Shown: positions 1 to 7,271 of the stretch, in pieces
How the letters are laid out: every line of letters starts with the position of its first letter
How positions within the stretch are numbered: the stretch's first letter is position 1
NCBI RefSeq assembly: GCF_002760615.1
Contig: NZ_AWWI01000047.1
Location: 1 to 64,000, forward strand
Origin: Puniceibacterium antarcticum
Lineage (GTDB): Bacteria > Pseudomonadota > Alphaproteobacteria > Rhodobacterales > Rhodobacteraceae
Direction of reading: 5' to 3'
Length of the DNA stretch: 64,000 bases
Made by a program: the position numbers and the translations under genes
Notes under the pieces: model-generated
Told to the model about the DNA's origin: nothing
Database searches by the model: none
Seen by the model: the letters and a program-made list of their open reading frames with translations, nothing else

Positions 1-63
1 ACCATGGATCAGATGATCGCCGACGCCTGGCGCTGGCATCAGGTGGGCCATTTCGACAAGTGA
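1..63 (+). CDS. galE: C-terminal end of probable UDP-glucose 4-epimerase (partial)
   Basis: Only the last 20 codons, ending in TGA at 61-63, lie in the window. The tail TMDQMIADAWRWHQ resembles the C-terminus of GalE proteins (E. coli has LDEMAQDTWHWQ near its end), where an Ala/Thr-Trp-x-Trp segment precedes a short polar tail. GalE interconverts UDP-glucose and UDP-galactose for surface polysaccharide. The assignment rests on this short stretch and is tentative. A strong hairpin follows directly and separates it from the cobalamin genes. Confidence 0.5.
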   Translation, partial: TMDQMIADAWRWHQVGHFDK

Positions 64-72
64 CCCCGTGAG

Positions 73-103
73 CTGCGGCCCGGCAAACCCCGCCGGGCCG
101 CAG
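73..103 (+). terminator. Hairpin terminator after galE
   Basis: A perfect 12-bp inverted repeat (CTGCGGCCCGGC at 73-84 and its complement at 92-103) with a 7-nt loop begins 9 nt after the stop codon of the partial upstream gene. Only a short T run (109-112) follows, so termination may be imperfect or factor-assisted. Confidence 0.6.
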
Positions 104-209
104 GCACCCTTTGCCACAGACAGTGCCTGTGCCTGTGGATAGACCCGAGGACCCGCAGGCGATAACAAGCGGTCAGGATTCCGCGTCGGGGTCCTTTGCG
201 GGGGATGAC

Positions 210-1052
210 ATGCCGACACAGGTTCAGCACAGATCTGCCGGATGGCTGGTGCCGCGCGTGTACGGACATTTCGGCGAATGGCTGCAGGGGCGATTGGGCC
301 CAGAGGGTCCGGTCGTTCTGGTTACACTCGCCTGCACGGCCTTTCAGGCCGAGGCGTCGTTTGAACCGGCACACACCCTGCATCTGCGGCAATCACAGCC
401 AGAGATCGTGACACCCGATCAGCTGCGGCTGTTGCTGCGCGGCGCAGCTTTGCCCGAAAGCGGCCTGTTCTGGTTGTCCGGCACGGTGCCACCCGGTGCC
501 GGGGCGGGCGCGTCAACCGCAGCGCTGGTGGCGCTGGCCCGTGCGGCGGGATGTCCCCCAGAGCGGCTGGCCGCGGCTTGCCTTTCGGCAGAGGGGGCGT
601 GCGATCCGCTGATGCTGGGACACCCCGATGGCGTGCTCTGGGCGTCGCGCGCGGCGCAGGTGATGGCGCAGTTGCAGGTGCCGCCGCGCTGCGAGGTGAT
701 CGGCGCCTGTCTGGGCGGGCCGGTGCGCACCGATGCCACGGACCATGATTTCCCCGATATTTCCGACCTTGTGCTGCGCTGGCGGGCGGCGCTGAGGGCT
801 GGCGACCTGCCAGAGCTCGCAGCACTGGCCGCAGTATCGGCGCAGCGCACAACCCGCCATCGCGGGCCAGTGCAGGACCCGTCGGCCCGGATCGCCCACG
901 AGATCGGCGCGCTTGGCTATGCCCGTGCCCATACCGGATCGGCGCGCGCCTTTCTCTTTGCCCCCGGCACCGCACCGCAGGGAGCCGAGGCCGCGCTGCT
1001 GCGCGCGGGCCTGCACAGCCCCTTGCGGTTTTGCACCGGAGGGGCGCGATGA
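210..1052 (+). CDS. bluE: L-threonine kinase, GHMP family (PduX/BluE-like)
   Basis: This 280-residue protein has two GHMP-kinase signatures: GHFGEWLQG near residue 19, typical of PduX-like threonine kinases, and a glycine/serine-rich ATP loop (PPGAGAGASTAAL) about 90 residues later. PduX and the Rhodobacter capsulatus homologue BluE make L-threonine phosphate, the precursor of the aminopropanol linker of cobalamin. The next gene, cobD, attaches that linker, which supports the assignment. I chose ATG 210 because a GGGGA ribosome site precedes it and similarity begins just after it. A TTG at 111 would add 33 low-complexity residues and start inside the terminator tail. The stop overlaps the cobD start (ATGA). 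Confidence 0.8.
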   Translation: MPTQVQHRSAGWLVPRVYGHFGEWLQGRLGPEGPVVLVTLACTAFQAEASFEPAHTLHLRQSQPEIVTPDQLRLLLRGAALPESGLFWLSGTVPPGAGAGASTAALVALARAAGCPPERLAAACLSAEGACDPLMLGHPDGVLWASRAAQVMAQLQVPPRCEVIGACLGGPVRTDATDHDFPDISDLVLRWRAALRAGDLPELAALAAVSAQRTTRHRGPVQDPSARIAHEIGALGYARAHTGSARAFLFAPGTAPQGAEAALLRAGLHSPLRFCTGGAR

Positions 1053-1990
1053 TCTTTGCCGCATCGCTGCTTCTGGGGCTGTTGATCGAGGCGGCGCTGG
1101 CCTGGCCTGCACCCCTGTTCCGCCGGATCGGCCATCCGGTGACCTGGATCGGGCGGCTGATCTCTGCCCTCGAAAGGGGGCTCAATCGCCCGGGGGACGG
1201 GGTTCTGGTGCAGAACCTGCGCGGCGCGCTGGCGGTGGGTCTGGTGCTGGGTGCGGTGGTTGTGCCGGCCTTGATGATCGCGGCGCTGCTGCCCGGTGGC
1301 TGGGTCGGGGTCGTTCTGGGCGGCGTGCTTGCCTGGCCGCTTGTCGCCGCCCGCTCGCTTTATGATCATGTGGCGGCGGTGGCCCGGCCCTTGTCAGAGG
1401 GGCGGACAAACGACGCACGGCATGCCGTGTCGATGATCGTCGGGCGTGACCCGGCACGGCTGGACGAGGGTGGCATCGCCCGCGCAGCGCTGGAAAGCCT
1501 GGCGGAAAATGCGTCGGACGGGGTGGTGGCGCCGGTGTTCTGGGGGCTGCTGCTGGGCCTGCCGGGGCTGGCCGCCTACAAGGCGATCAACACGCTGGAT
1601 TCGATGATCGGGCACCGCTCGCCGCGCCATGAAAGCTTTGGCATGGTCGCAGCACGGCTGGACGATCTGGTCAACCTGCTGCCCGCCCGGCTGAGCGGGC
1701 TGCTGTTCGCGCTGGTGTCGGGGCGGCTGCGCCTGTCACTGGTCACCCTGTGGCGGGATGCGGGCCACCACCGCTCGCCCAATGCCGGCTGGCCGGAGGC
1801 GGCGATGGCCGGCGCGCTTGGCATCCGCCTGTCCGGCCCGCGCATCTATGGCGATCACGTGGCTGAGGAGCCCTGGCTGAACGGCGGCGCGCGTGATCCG
1901 GTGGCGCGCGATCTGCAGCGCGGTCTGGCGCTTTACCGGCGGGCGATGATCCTGACGGGCTGCGCCGTCGCGCTCTGCACGCTGATATAG
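1049..1990 (+). CDS. cobD: Adenosylcobinamide-phosphate synthase (CobD/CbiB)
   Basis: A 313-residue integral membrane protein of the CobD/CbiB family, which joins (R)-1-amino-2-propanol O-phosphate to adenosylcobyric acid late in cobalamin synthesis. Family hallmarks visible are the N-terminal hydrophobic helix followed by HPVTWIGRLI, the ESLAENASDGVVAP segment, and KAINTLDSMIGHRS. The length is normal for the family. ATG 1049 overlaps the bluE stop and has a strong GGAGG site at 1038-1042; an in-frame TTG at 1031 is less likely. Bacteria of this group need B12 for methionine synthase and other enzymes. The symbol follows the Pseudomonas denitrificans naming; Salmonella cobD is a different enzyme. 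Confidence 0.92.
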   Translation: MIFAASLLLGLLIEAALAWPAPLFRRIGHPVTWIGRLISALERGLNRPGDGVLVQNLRGALAVGLVLGAVVVPALMIAALLPGGWVGVVLGGVLAWPLVAARSLYDHVAAVARPLSEGRTNDARHAVSMIVGRDPARLDEGGIARAALESLAENASDGVVAPVFWGLLLGLPGLAAYKAINTLDSMIGHRSPRHESFGMVAARLDDLVNLLPARLSGLLFALVSGRLRLSLVTLWRDAGHHRSPNAGWPEAAMAGALGIRLSGPRIYGDHVAEEPWLNGGARDPVARDLQRGLALYRRAMILTGCAVALCTLI

Positions 1991-2092
1991 AGCGTTTCGG
2001 ATTTAACCCAAAACACTCTGGCGCTGCACCATCCTGCAACGACGGCGCAGCACAGGCTTGATCCGCCCCGTCGGCAGGCGTAGATCGCGGGC

Positions 2093-3013
2093 ATGTTCAC
2101 TGTTGCCGCCCTCTATCATTTCACCCGTCTTGCGGATCCCGCCGCGCATCAGGCGCCGCTGCGCGCGGCCTGCCTGTCCAATCGCGTGACCGGCACCCTG
2201 CTGCTGGCCCCCGAGGGGATCAATGGCACGATTGCCGGGCCCGAGGCCGGGATCACCGCCGTTCTGGACATCCTGCGCGCCCTGCCCGGCTGCGCCGAGC
2301 TTGGCTGGAAACTGTCTACGGCCACCACACGCCCCTTTGCCCGCATGAAGGTGCGGCTGAAGAAGGAAATCGTGACCCTGGGCCAGCCGGATGTTGACCC
2401 CTTGTCCGGCACCGGCCATTACGTCGCCCCTGCGGACTGGAACGCGCTGATCACCGCGCCCGATGTGGCGGTGATCGACACCCGCAACGATTATGAGGTG
2501 GCGATCGGCAGCTTTGACGGCGCGGTCGATCCACAGACCGCCAGCTTTCGCGACTTTCCTGCCTGGTGGGAGGCGAACAAACACCGTTTTCACAACAAGC
2601 GGATCGCGATGTTCTGCACCGGCGGCATCCGCTGCGAGAAATCCACCAACTACCTGCTGGGTCAGGGGGTCGAAGATGTCTACCACCTCAAGGGCGGCAT
2701 CCTGAAATACCTCGAAGAGGTGCCAGAGGCCGAAAGCACCTGGCAGGGCGACTGTTTTGTCTTTGATGGCCGCGTTTCTGTGGGCCACGGGCTGCGCGAA
2801 GGCCCACATGAACTGTGCCATGCCTGCCGCCGCCCGATCCTGCCCGCCGACCACGCCCGCCCGGAGTTCGAGGAAGGCGTCGCCTGCCACCTCTGCGCGA
2901 ATGCAACAAGTGCCGAGGACAAGGCCCGCTTTCGCGAACGCCAGAAACAGATCACCCTGTCAAAGGCGCGTGGCGAACGCCACCTGCATCAGGACCTCCC
3001 TGAAGAGCCCTAA
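2093..3013 (+). CDS. trhO: tRNA uridine-34 hydroxylase (TrhO/YceA, rhodanese family)
   Basis: 306 residues with an N-terminal YceA-type domain (APEGINGTIAG, then RMKVRLKKEIVTLG) and a central rhodanese domain with the loop CTGGIRCEKS (Cys175 to Cys181). TrhO enzymes use this loop to hydroxylate uridine 34 of certain tRNAs with O2, giving 5-hydroxyuridine. Two CxxC pairs (CHAC and CHLC) in the C-terminal part may bind a metal, as in other long members. It is a stand-alone gene, 102 nt after cobD and convergent with the MFS gene. The ribosome site is weak. Confidence 0.9.
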   Translation: MFTVAALYHFTRLADPAAHQAPLRAACLSNRVTGTLLLAPEGINGTIAGPEAGITAVLDILRALPGCAELGWKLSTATTRPFARMKVRLKKEIVTLGQPDVDPLSGTGHYVAPADWNALITAPDVAVIDTRNDYEVAIGSFDGAVDPQTASFRDFPAWWEANKHRFHNKRIAMFCTGGIRCEKSTNYLLGQGVEDVYHLKGGILKYLEEVPEAESTWQGDCFVFDGRVSVGHGLREGPHELCHACRRPILPADHARPEFEEGVACHLCANATSAEDKARFRERQKQITLSKARGERHLHQDLPEEP

Positions 3014-3115
3014 AGCGTCCCGTCTTACACATGCCTCGCGTGTGCGCTGCCCGTCACCTGCGCCTCAAACGCGAAAAGCGATGCCTGTGTTAGGCGGGAT
3101 GCTAAGGGTTTCATC

Positions 3116-3167
3116 TGCCCCCAAATATCCCGGGGGGAGTCCGCAAGGACGGGGGGCAGCGCCCCCC
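3116..3167. repeat. GC-rich intergenic element with terminator-like hairpin
   Basis: The gap between the convergent trhO and MFS genes holds CCCCAAATATCCCGGGGGG followed by a perfect 7-bp hairpin (GGGGGGC at 3151-3157, AGC loop, GCCCCCC at 3161-3167). The same CCAAATA-C-CCGGGGGG start recurs in this window near 60718. From memory, such elements are common between genes in Rhodobacteraceae. It probably ends transcription from both sides. Confidence 0.5.
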
Positions 3168-3176
3168 TGCCACACC

Positions 3177-4418
3177 TCAGACAGACACCGCGCGCATCCT
3201 CTGGCCACGCTGGCCGCGCAGCAGGATCACCACCATGACGGCAATGTTGAGCCCATTCCAGGCGATGCCGTTCAGAAACGCCCATTGGTAGCTGCCGGTC
3301 ACGTCATAGATCCAGCCCGACATCCAGCCCCCCAGCGCCATGCCGAGGATCGTCATCATGAGCACGAATCCGACCCGCGCCCCGGCTTCACGCGCGGGCA
3401 GGTATTCCCGCACGATCAGCGCATAGCTCGGCACGATCCCGCCCTGGCTCAGCCCGAAGACGAGGCTGACGAGATAGAGCGACACCATGCCTCCCGCCGG
3501 CAGATAGAGGAACAGCGCAAGGCATTGCAGGGTCGAGCCGATCAGCAAGGTGCGCACGCCGCCCAGCCGGTCGGCAAGGACCCCTGACAGAAGCCGCGAC
3601 ACCACCCCACCCAGCAGCATGAGCGACAACATTTCCGCCCCCACCGCCGCGCCGAACCCCATGTCGACGCAGAGCGCCACGATATGCACCTGCGGCATGG
3701 CCATGGCCACGCAGCAGCCGATGCCGGCCAGCCCCAACATCCATTGCAGCTGACGCGGGCTGAACCCGGTTGCGACGGCCCGCGCCGATGATTTCGCCTC
3801 GGCCTGGGCTGTCGCCTCGACCGGCAGGCGGCGGCGCAGCAGCTGTGCCAGCGGCAGGACCAGCAGCACCGTCAGCACCGCGAGAAGGGCATAGATCCAG
3901 CGCCAGCCCGCATCCGCGGCGATCCAGCCCAGCAGCACCGGCCAGATCGCGCCCGACAGGTAATTGCCAGAGGCCGCGATGGCCACGGCAATGCCGCGCC
4001 GGGTTTCGAACCACTGGGAAATATCTGCAATCAGCGGGCCAAAGCACGAGGCCGTGCCAAAGCCGATAAAGACCTGCACGAGGCTGAGCACCACAATATT
4101 CGGGCTGAGCGCCGCCACGCCATAGCTGAGCGCGATCAGCACCGCAGAGCCGGACAGCGCCGTGGTCATGCCCCAGCGGTCCACCGCGCGGCCAATCACC
4201 AAGTTGCCCAAGGCAAAGCCGATCATCGTCGTGGTATAGGGCATCGACGCCTCGGCCCGGCCCGCGCCGAATTCTGCGCCGACCTCGGGCATGATCAGGA
4301 TGATCGCCCACATGCCGACATTGCCCATCACGGCAATCAGCAGGGTGATGCCCAGCCGGGTCCAGGAATAGCGGCTGTCAAAGGGCGATGTGTCGGGGTG
4401 GGTGTGCATTTGCGTCAT
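3177..4418 (-). CDS. MFS transporter, substrate unknown
   Basis: 413 residues with about twelve hydrophobic segments. The loop after the second helix (GRAVDRWGMTTA) matches the major facilitator signature, and a similar GVLADRLGG loop marks the second half. The general look (N-terminal MPEVGAEFGAGRAEAS, later FGPLIADISQWF) is that of oxalate/formate-antiporter-like carriers of the YbfB/OFA type, so a small organic anion is plausible but not shown. It is divergent from eutB with a 211-nt shared upstream region, so it may serve the eut genes. ATG 4418 follows a TAGGG site; a GTG at 4427 is also possible. Confidence 0.8.
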   Translation of the reverse strand: MTQMHTHPDTSPFDSRYSWTRLGITLLIAVMGNVGMWAIILIMPEVGAEFGAGRAEASMPYTTTMIGFALGNLVIGRAVDRWGMTTALSGSAVLIALSYGVAALSPNIVVLSLVQVFIGFGTASCFGPLIADISQWFETRRGIAVAIAASGNYLSGAIWPVLLGWIAADAGWRWIYALLAVLTVLLVLPLAQLLRRRLPVEATAQAEAKSSARAVATGFSPRQLQWMLGLAGIGCCVAMAMPQVHIVALCVDMGFGAAVGAEMLSLMLLGGVVSRLLSGVLADRLGGVRTLLIGSTLQCLALFLYLPAGGMVSLYLVSLVFGLSQGGIVPSYALIVREYLPAREAGARVGFVLMMTILGMALGGWMSGWIYDVTGSYQWAFLNGIAWNGLNIAVMVVILLRGQRGQRMRAVSV

Positions 4419-4617
4419 GGGCCGCACCCTACGGCGGTTTTCGCGCAGCGGTATAGCCAGAAAGCTTTCCCGACAGGGCCAGTTTCAGCAGCCCACGCCT
4501 TACACGCAGCGCAGGCTCTACGACCGGTTTCGCGCGGAACGCCCAGAGAGGCAGCATCAAACTGTCCGGATCATGCCGGGATCGCGACACTCCCTTTCAT
4601 GCCCGCGCACTCGGTCC

Positions 4618-4623
4618 TATAGT
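4618..4623 (+). promoter_or_regulatory. Possible -10 element just before eutB
   Basis: TATAGT lies 6 nt upstream of the eutB ATG at 4630, with a weak TTTCAT at -35 distance (4595-4600). No purine-rich ribosome site precedes the ATG. If the hexamer is a real -10 element, transcription would start at or next to the A of the ATG and the message would be leaderless. This is a reading of the bases only. Confidence 0.3.
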
Positions 4624-4629
4624 TTCAGG

Positions 4630-5652
4630 ATGACACATCTTTCCCACACCCCCCTCACCCTTGATGACATCCGCGCTGCCTCCGAAGTGCTGCGCGGTGT
4701 CGCTGATGCCACGCCGCTTGTACCCTCGCCTTATCTTGAGGCGCAGTTTGGGCATCCCTTCTGGCTCAAGCTGGAAAACATGCAGCCCATTGGCGCGTTC
4801 AAGCTGCGCGGTGCGCTGAACGCCGTGGCGAACCTGCCCGAGGGTACGGCCGGCGTCACCTGCTGTTCCACCGGCAATCACGGGCGCGGTGTCGCCTATG
4901 CGGCGGCAGAGCGCGGCATCCGCGCCGTGGTCTGCATGTCCGAACTCGTGCCGCAGGCCAAGGTGGATGGCATCCGCGCGCTGGGGGCAGAGGTGCGCAT
5001 CATTGGCCGCTCGCAGGATGATGCGCAGGCGGAAAGTCACCGGCTGGTGGAAGAGGAGGGATTGGCCGAAATCTCGCCCTTTGACGACCCATTTGTGATT
5101 GCCGGTCAGGGCACCATCGGGCTTGAGATGCTTGAGGCGCGCCCCGAGATCGAGACGCTGCTGGTGCCGCTGTCGGGCGGTGGGCTCGCGGCCGGGGTCG
5201 CGCTGGCCGCCAAAGCGCTGAAGCCGTCGATCCGCGTGATCGGCATCAGCATGGACCGGGGGGCTGCGATGTATGAATCGCTGCGCGCCGGGCATCCGGT
5301 CGAGGTCGAGGAATATGCCAGCCTTGCGGATTCCCTTGGCGGGGGCATCGGGATGCAGAACCGGTTCAGCTATTCCATGTGCCGGGATCTGCTGGATGAT
5401 GTGGTGCTGGTGAGCGAGGCAGAGATCTATCGCGCCATGCAGACGCTGTATTATGAGGATCGCATGGTGGCCGAGGGTGGATGTGTTGTCGGCATCGCCG
5501 CGCTGCAGGCCGGCAAGCTGACACTGACCGGGCCGACGGCGACCATCATCACCGGGCGCAATCTGGACATGTCCGTGTTCACCCGCATCGTGTCGGGGCA
5601 GGATGTGACGCTGGGAGATATAACCGTGAAGGGGATGCCCTATGGCGCATGA
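4630..5652 (+). CDS. eutB: Hydroxyectoine utilisation dehydratase EutB (threonine dehydratase-like)
   Basis: 340-residue fold-type II PLP enzyme. The lysine motif is GAFKLRGALNAV, the phosphate-loop region reads STGNHGRGVAYAA, and the glycine loop is PLSGGGLAAGVAL. In known ectoine clusters EutB acts with the cyclodeaminase-like EutC to remove the hydroxyl group of hydroxyectoine-derived hydroxy-diaminobutyrate compounds. The gene order eutB-eutC-asnC-ssd-atf matches the Ruegeria-type ectoine locus, which supports EutB over an ordinary threonine dehydratase. The beta-hydroxyaspartate dehydratase BhcB is a close alternative family, but its partners BhcA and BhcC are absent. ATG 4630 fits the family start; an open frame from 4390 is not credible coding. 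Confidence 0.72.
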   Translation: MTHLSHTPLTLDDIRAASEVLRGVADATPLVPSPYLEAQFGHPFWLKLENMQPIGAFKLRGALNAVANLPEGTAGVTCCSTGNHGRGVAYAAAERGIRAVVCMSELVPQAKVDGIRALGAEVRIIGRSQDDAQAESHRLVEEEGLAEISPFDDPFVIAGQGTIGLEMLEARPEIETLLVPLSGGGLAAGVALAAKALKPSIRVIGISMDRGAAMYESLRAGHPVEVEEYASLADSLGGGIGMQNRFSYSMCRDLLDDVVLVSEAEIYRAMQTLYYEDRMVAEGGCVVGIAALQAGKLTLTGPTATIITGRNLDMSVFTRIVSGQDVTLGDITVKGMPYGA

Positions 5653-6604
5653 TATCCGTATCCTGACCGAGGCCGAGCTGCGCGCCATGGTGCCGCTGGA
5701 CACCGGCCTTGTTGATGTGGTCGAGGCGGCCTTTGTCGCGCTGGCCGGGGGGCAGGTCATCATGCCGCCGATCCTGTCGATGGATCTGGCGGCGGTGCAT
5801 GGGGAGGTCGATGTAAAGACCGCCTATATCCCGGGGCTGGACAGTTTCGCGCTGAAGGTCAGCACCGGGTTCTTTGACAACGCGGCAAAGGGACTGCCCA
5901 GTCTGGGCGGGCTGATGACGGTGTTTTCCGCCACCACCGGGCAGGTGCAGGCGGTGCTGCTGGACAACGGCTTTCTGACCGACATGCGCACAGCGGCGGC
6001 GGGGGCTGTGGCCGCGCGGCATCTGGCACCGGCCGAGGTGACAACCGCAGGCGTGATCGGCACCGGGCTGCAGGCGCGTCTGCAGATGCGCGCGGCGCAT
6101 CTGGTGCGCCCGTTCGACCGCGTGCTGGTCTGGGGCCGGGACACCGAAAAGGCTGCGGCCTGCGCGGCTGATCTGGCCGAGGCTTTGGGGATCGAGGCCG
6201 AGGTGGTGCGCGACCCTGCCGTTCTGGTGCAGCGCGCGCAGCTGGTGGTTACGACGACCCCGGCACGGGCGCCGGTTTTGCAGGCCGAATGGCTGCATCC
6301 GGGGCTGCATGTGACGGCGATGGGGTCGGACGCGCCGGGGAAAGGCGAACTTGCGCCCGAGGCGCTGCTGCGGGCCGATCTTTATGTGGCGGACCGGCTG
6401 TCACAGGTCGAACGACTGGGCGAGCTGCGCGCCGCGATCGAGGCGGGGATCTGGACGCGGGGCACGCCGCCGGAACTGGGCGCGGTGATCACCGGCGCAC
6501 ATCCCGGCCGGCAATCGCCCGATGACATCACCATCGCCGATCTGACCGGCACTGGCGCGCAGGATACGGCGATTGCCACCCATGTGCTGGGCCTGCCATG
6601 CTGA
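5642..6604 (+). CDS. eutC: EutC, ornithine cyclodeaminase-like reductase
   Basis: 320 residues of the ornithine cyclodeaminase/mu-crystallin family. The start has the typical TEAELRAMVPLDTGLVDVVEAAF, the substrate region reads DVKTAYIPGLDSFALKVSTGF, and the NAD loop is GVIGTGLQARLQMRA. Members of this family next to EutB-like dehydratases reduce the imine left after dehydration; BhcD, the iminosuccinate reductase, is the nearest characterised relative. The gene overlaps the eutB stop by 11 nt and its own stop overlaps the asnC start, so the three are translated together. Confidence 0.72.
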   Translation: MAHDIRILTEAELRAMVPLDTGLVDVVEAAFVALAGGQVIMPPILSMDLAAVHGEVDVKTAYIPGLDSFALKVSTGFFDNAAKGLPSLGGLMTVFSATTGQVQAVLLDNGFLTDMRTAAAGAVAARHLAPAEVTTAGVIGTGLQARLQMRAAHLVRPFDRVLVWGRDTEKAAACAADLAEALGIEAEVVRDPAVLVQRAQLVVTTTPARAPVLQAEWLHPGLHVTAMGSDAPGKGELAPEALLRADLYVADRLSQVERLGELRAAIEAGIWTRGTPPELGAVITGAHPGRQSPDDITIADLTGTGAQDTAIATHVLGLPC

Positions 6605-7077
6605 AGCTGGATGCGCGCGACATGAAAATCCTGCGCGTGCTGGGGCAGCGCGGCCGCATCACCAAGGCCGAGCTTGCCGAACAGGTGGGCCTGTCGCCCA
6701 CGCCCTGCTGGGAGCGGCTGAAAAAGCTGGAAACGGCGGGCATCATCGAAGGCTATGGCGCGCGACTGTCTCTGAAGGCGTTTGGCCCGCATGTGGTGGT
6801 CTTTGTCGCCGCGGAGCTTGAGGGCCACAAGGCCGAGCATTTTCAGGCCTTTGAGCGCGCCGTGATGCTGCATGACGAGGTCACCTGGTGCTGGGCGCTG
6901 GGGGGCGGGTTCGATTATCTGCTTCAGGTGGTGACAAAGGATATCGACGCCTATCAGCGGCTGATCGATGCGCTGCTTGAGGCGCGGATCGGGTTGGCGC
7001 GCTACTACACCTATATCGTGACCAAGCCGGTGAAATCTTCGGTCGGGCTGCCTTTGGGCCTGTTGCTTGAGAACTGA
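6598..7077 (+). CDS. asnC: Lrp/AsnC-family transcriptional regulator
   Basis: 159 residues. The N-terminal winged helix-turn-helix (LDARDMKILRVLGQRGRITK, then ELAEQVGLSPTPCWERLKKL) is followed by an effector domain that includes the WCWALGGGFDYLLQV strand. In ectoine loci a gene of this type (asnC in Ruegeria, doeX in Halomonas) lies between the eut/doe enzymes and the lower-pathway genes and senses pathway intermediates. The start ATG overlaps the eutC stop. Two palindromes about 90 nt downstream, ahead of ssd, are candidate binding sites for it. Confidence 0.85.
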   Translation: MLKLDARDMKILRVLGQRGRITKAELAEQVGLSPTPCWERLKKLETAGIIEGYGARLSLKAFGPHVVVFVAAELEGHKAEHFQAFERAVMLHDEVTWCWALGGGFDYLLQVVTKDIDAYQRLIDALLEARIGLARYYTYIVTKPVKSSVGLPLGLLLEN

Positions 7078-7162
7078 GGTGTTGCGCCTGCGGCACGGGC
7101 GGATTTTGCGTATTTGACAAAGAGAAGAAGCGGAGAACGAGTCTGGCGAAGGTTTGGTCTGG

Positions 7163-7194
7163 GTTCCGCGGAACAGGCAGAGGAATCCTCTGCC
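7163..7194. promoter_or_regulatory. Two adjacent palindromes upstream of ssd (candidate regulator site)
   Basis: The 194-nt gap between asnC and ssd contains a perfect 12-bp palindrome, GTTCCGCGGAAC (7163-7174). One base later comes an interrupted 19-bp palindrome, GGCAGAGGA-A-TCCTCTGCC (7176-7194). Neither has a hairpin-type loop, which favours dimer binding sites over RNA structure. The neighbouring AsnC-type regulator is the natural candidate to bind them. The region 7105-7130 before them holds a CAAATA/TTCTTCTCTTT-like intergenic sequence. Confidence 0.4.
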
Positions 7195-7271
7195 CGAGGC
7201 GGTGACTTTGGTCTCTTTCACTGGTGAGGCTCGGGTAGGTTAAGGGCAATCCAGTCAGAGGAGTATGGCCC

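Noticed and set aside
104-209. Possible cobalamin riboswitch before bluE
   Set aside because: A GCCACAGACAGTG stretch recalls the B12 box, but the other conserved blocks could not be found and the gap is too short for the full element.
2003-2890. 295-codon frame antisense to trhO, and many similar long antisense frames (for example 12812-13978, 14518-15930, 44742-45653)
   Set aside because: They lie opposite well-identified genes and are His/Gly/Gln-rich shadows typical of GC-rich coding DNA.
4390-4629. Upstream extension of eutB
   Set aside because: The frame is open, but the 80 extra codons are not family-like, overlap the MFS gene start on the other strand and lack a ribosome site.
4630-6604. 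eutB-eutC as part of a beta-hydroxyaspartate cycle (bhcB-bhcD)
   Set aside because: The enzyme families are close, but bhcA, bhcC and the IclR-type bhcR are absent, and the asnC-ssd-atf neighbours fit ectoine breakdown better. Kept only as an alternative.
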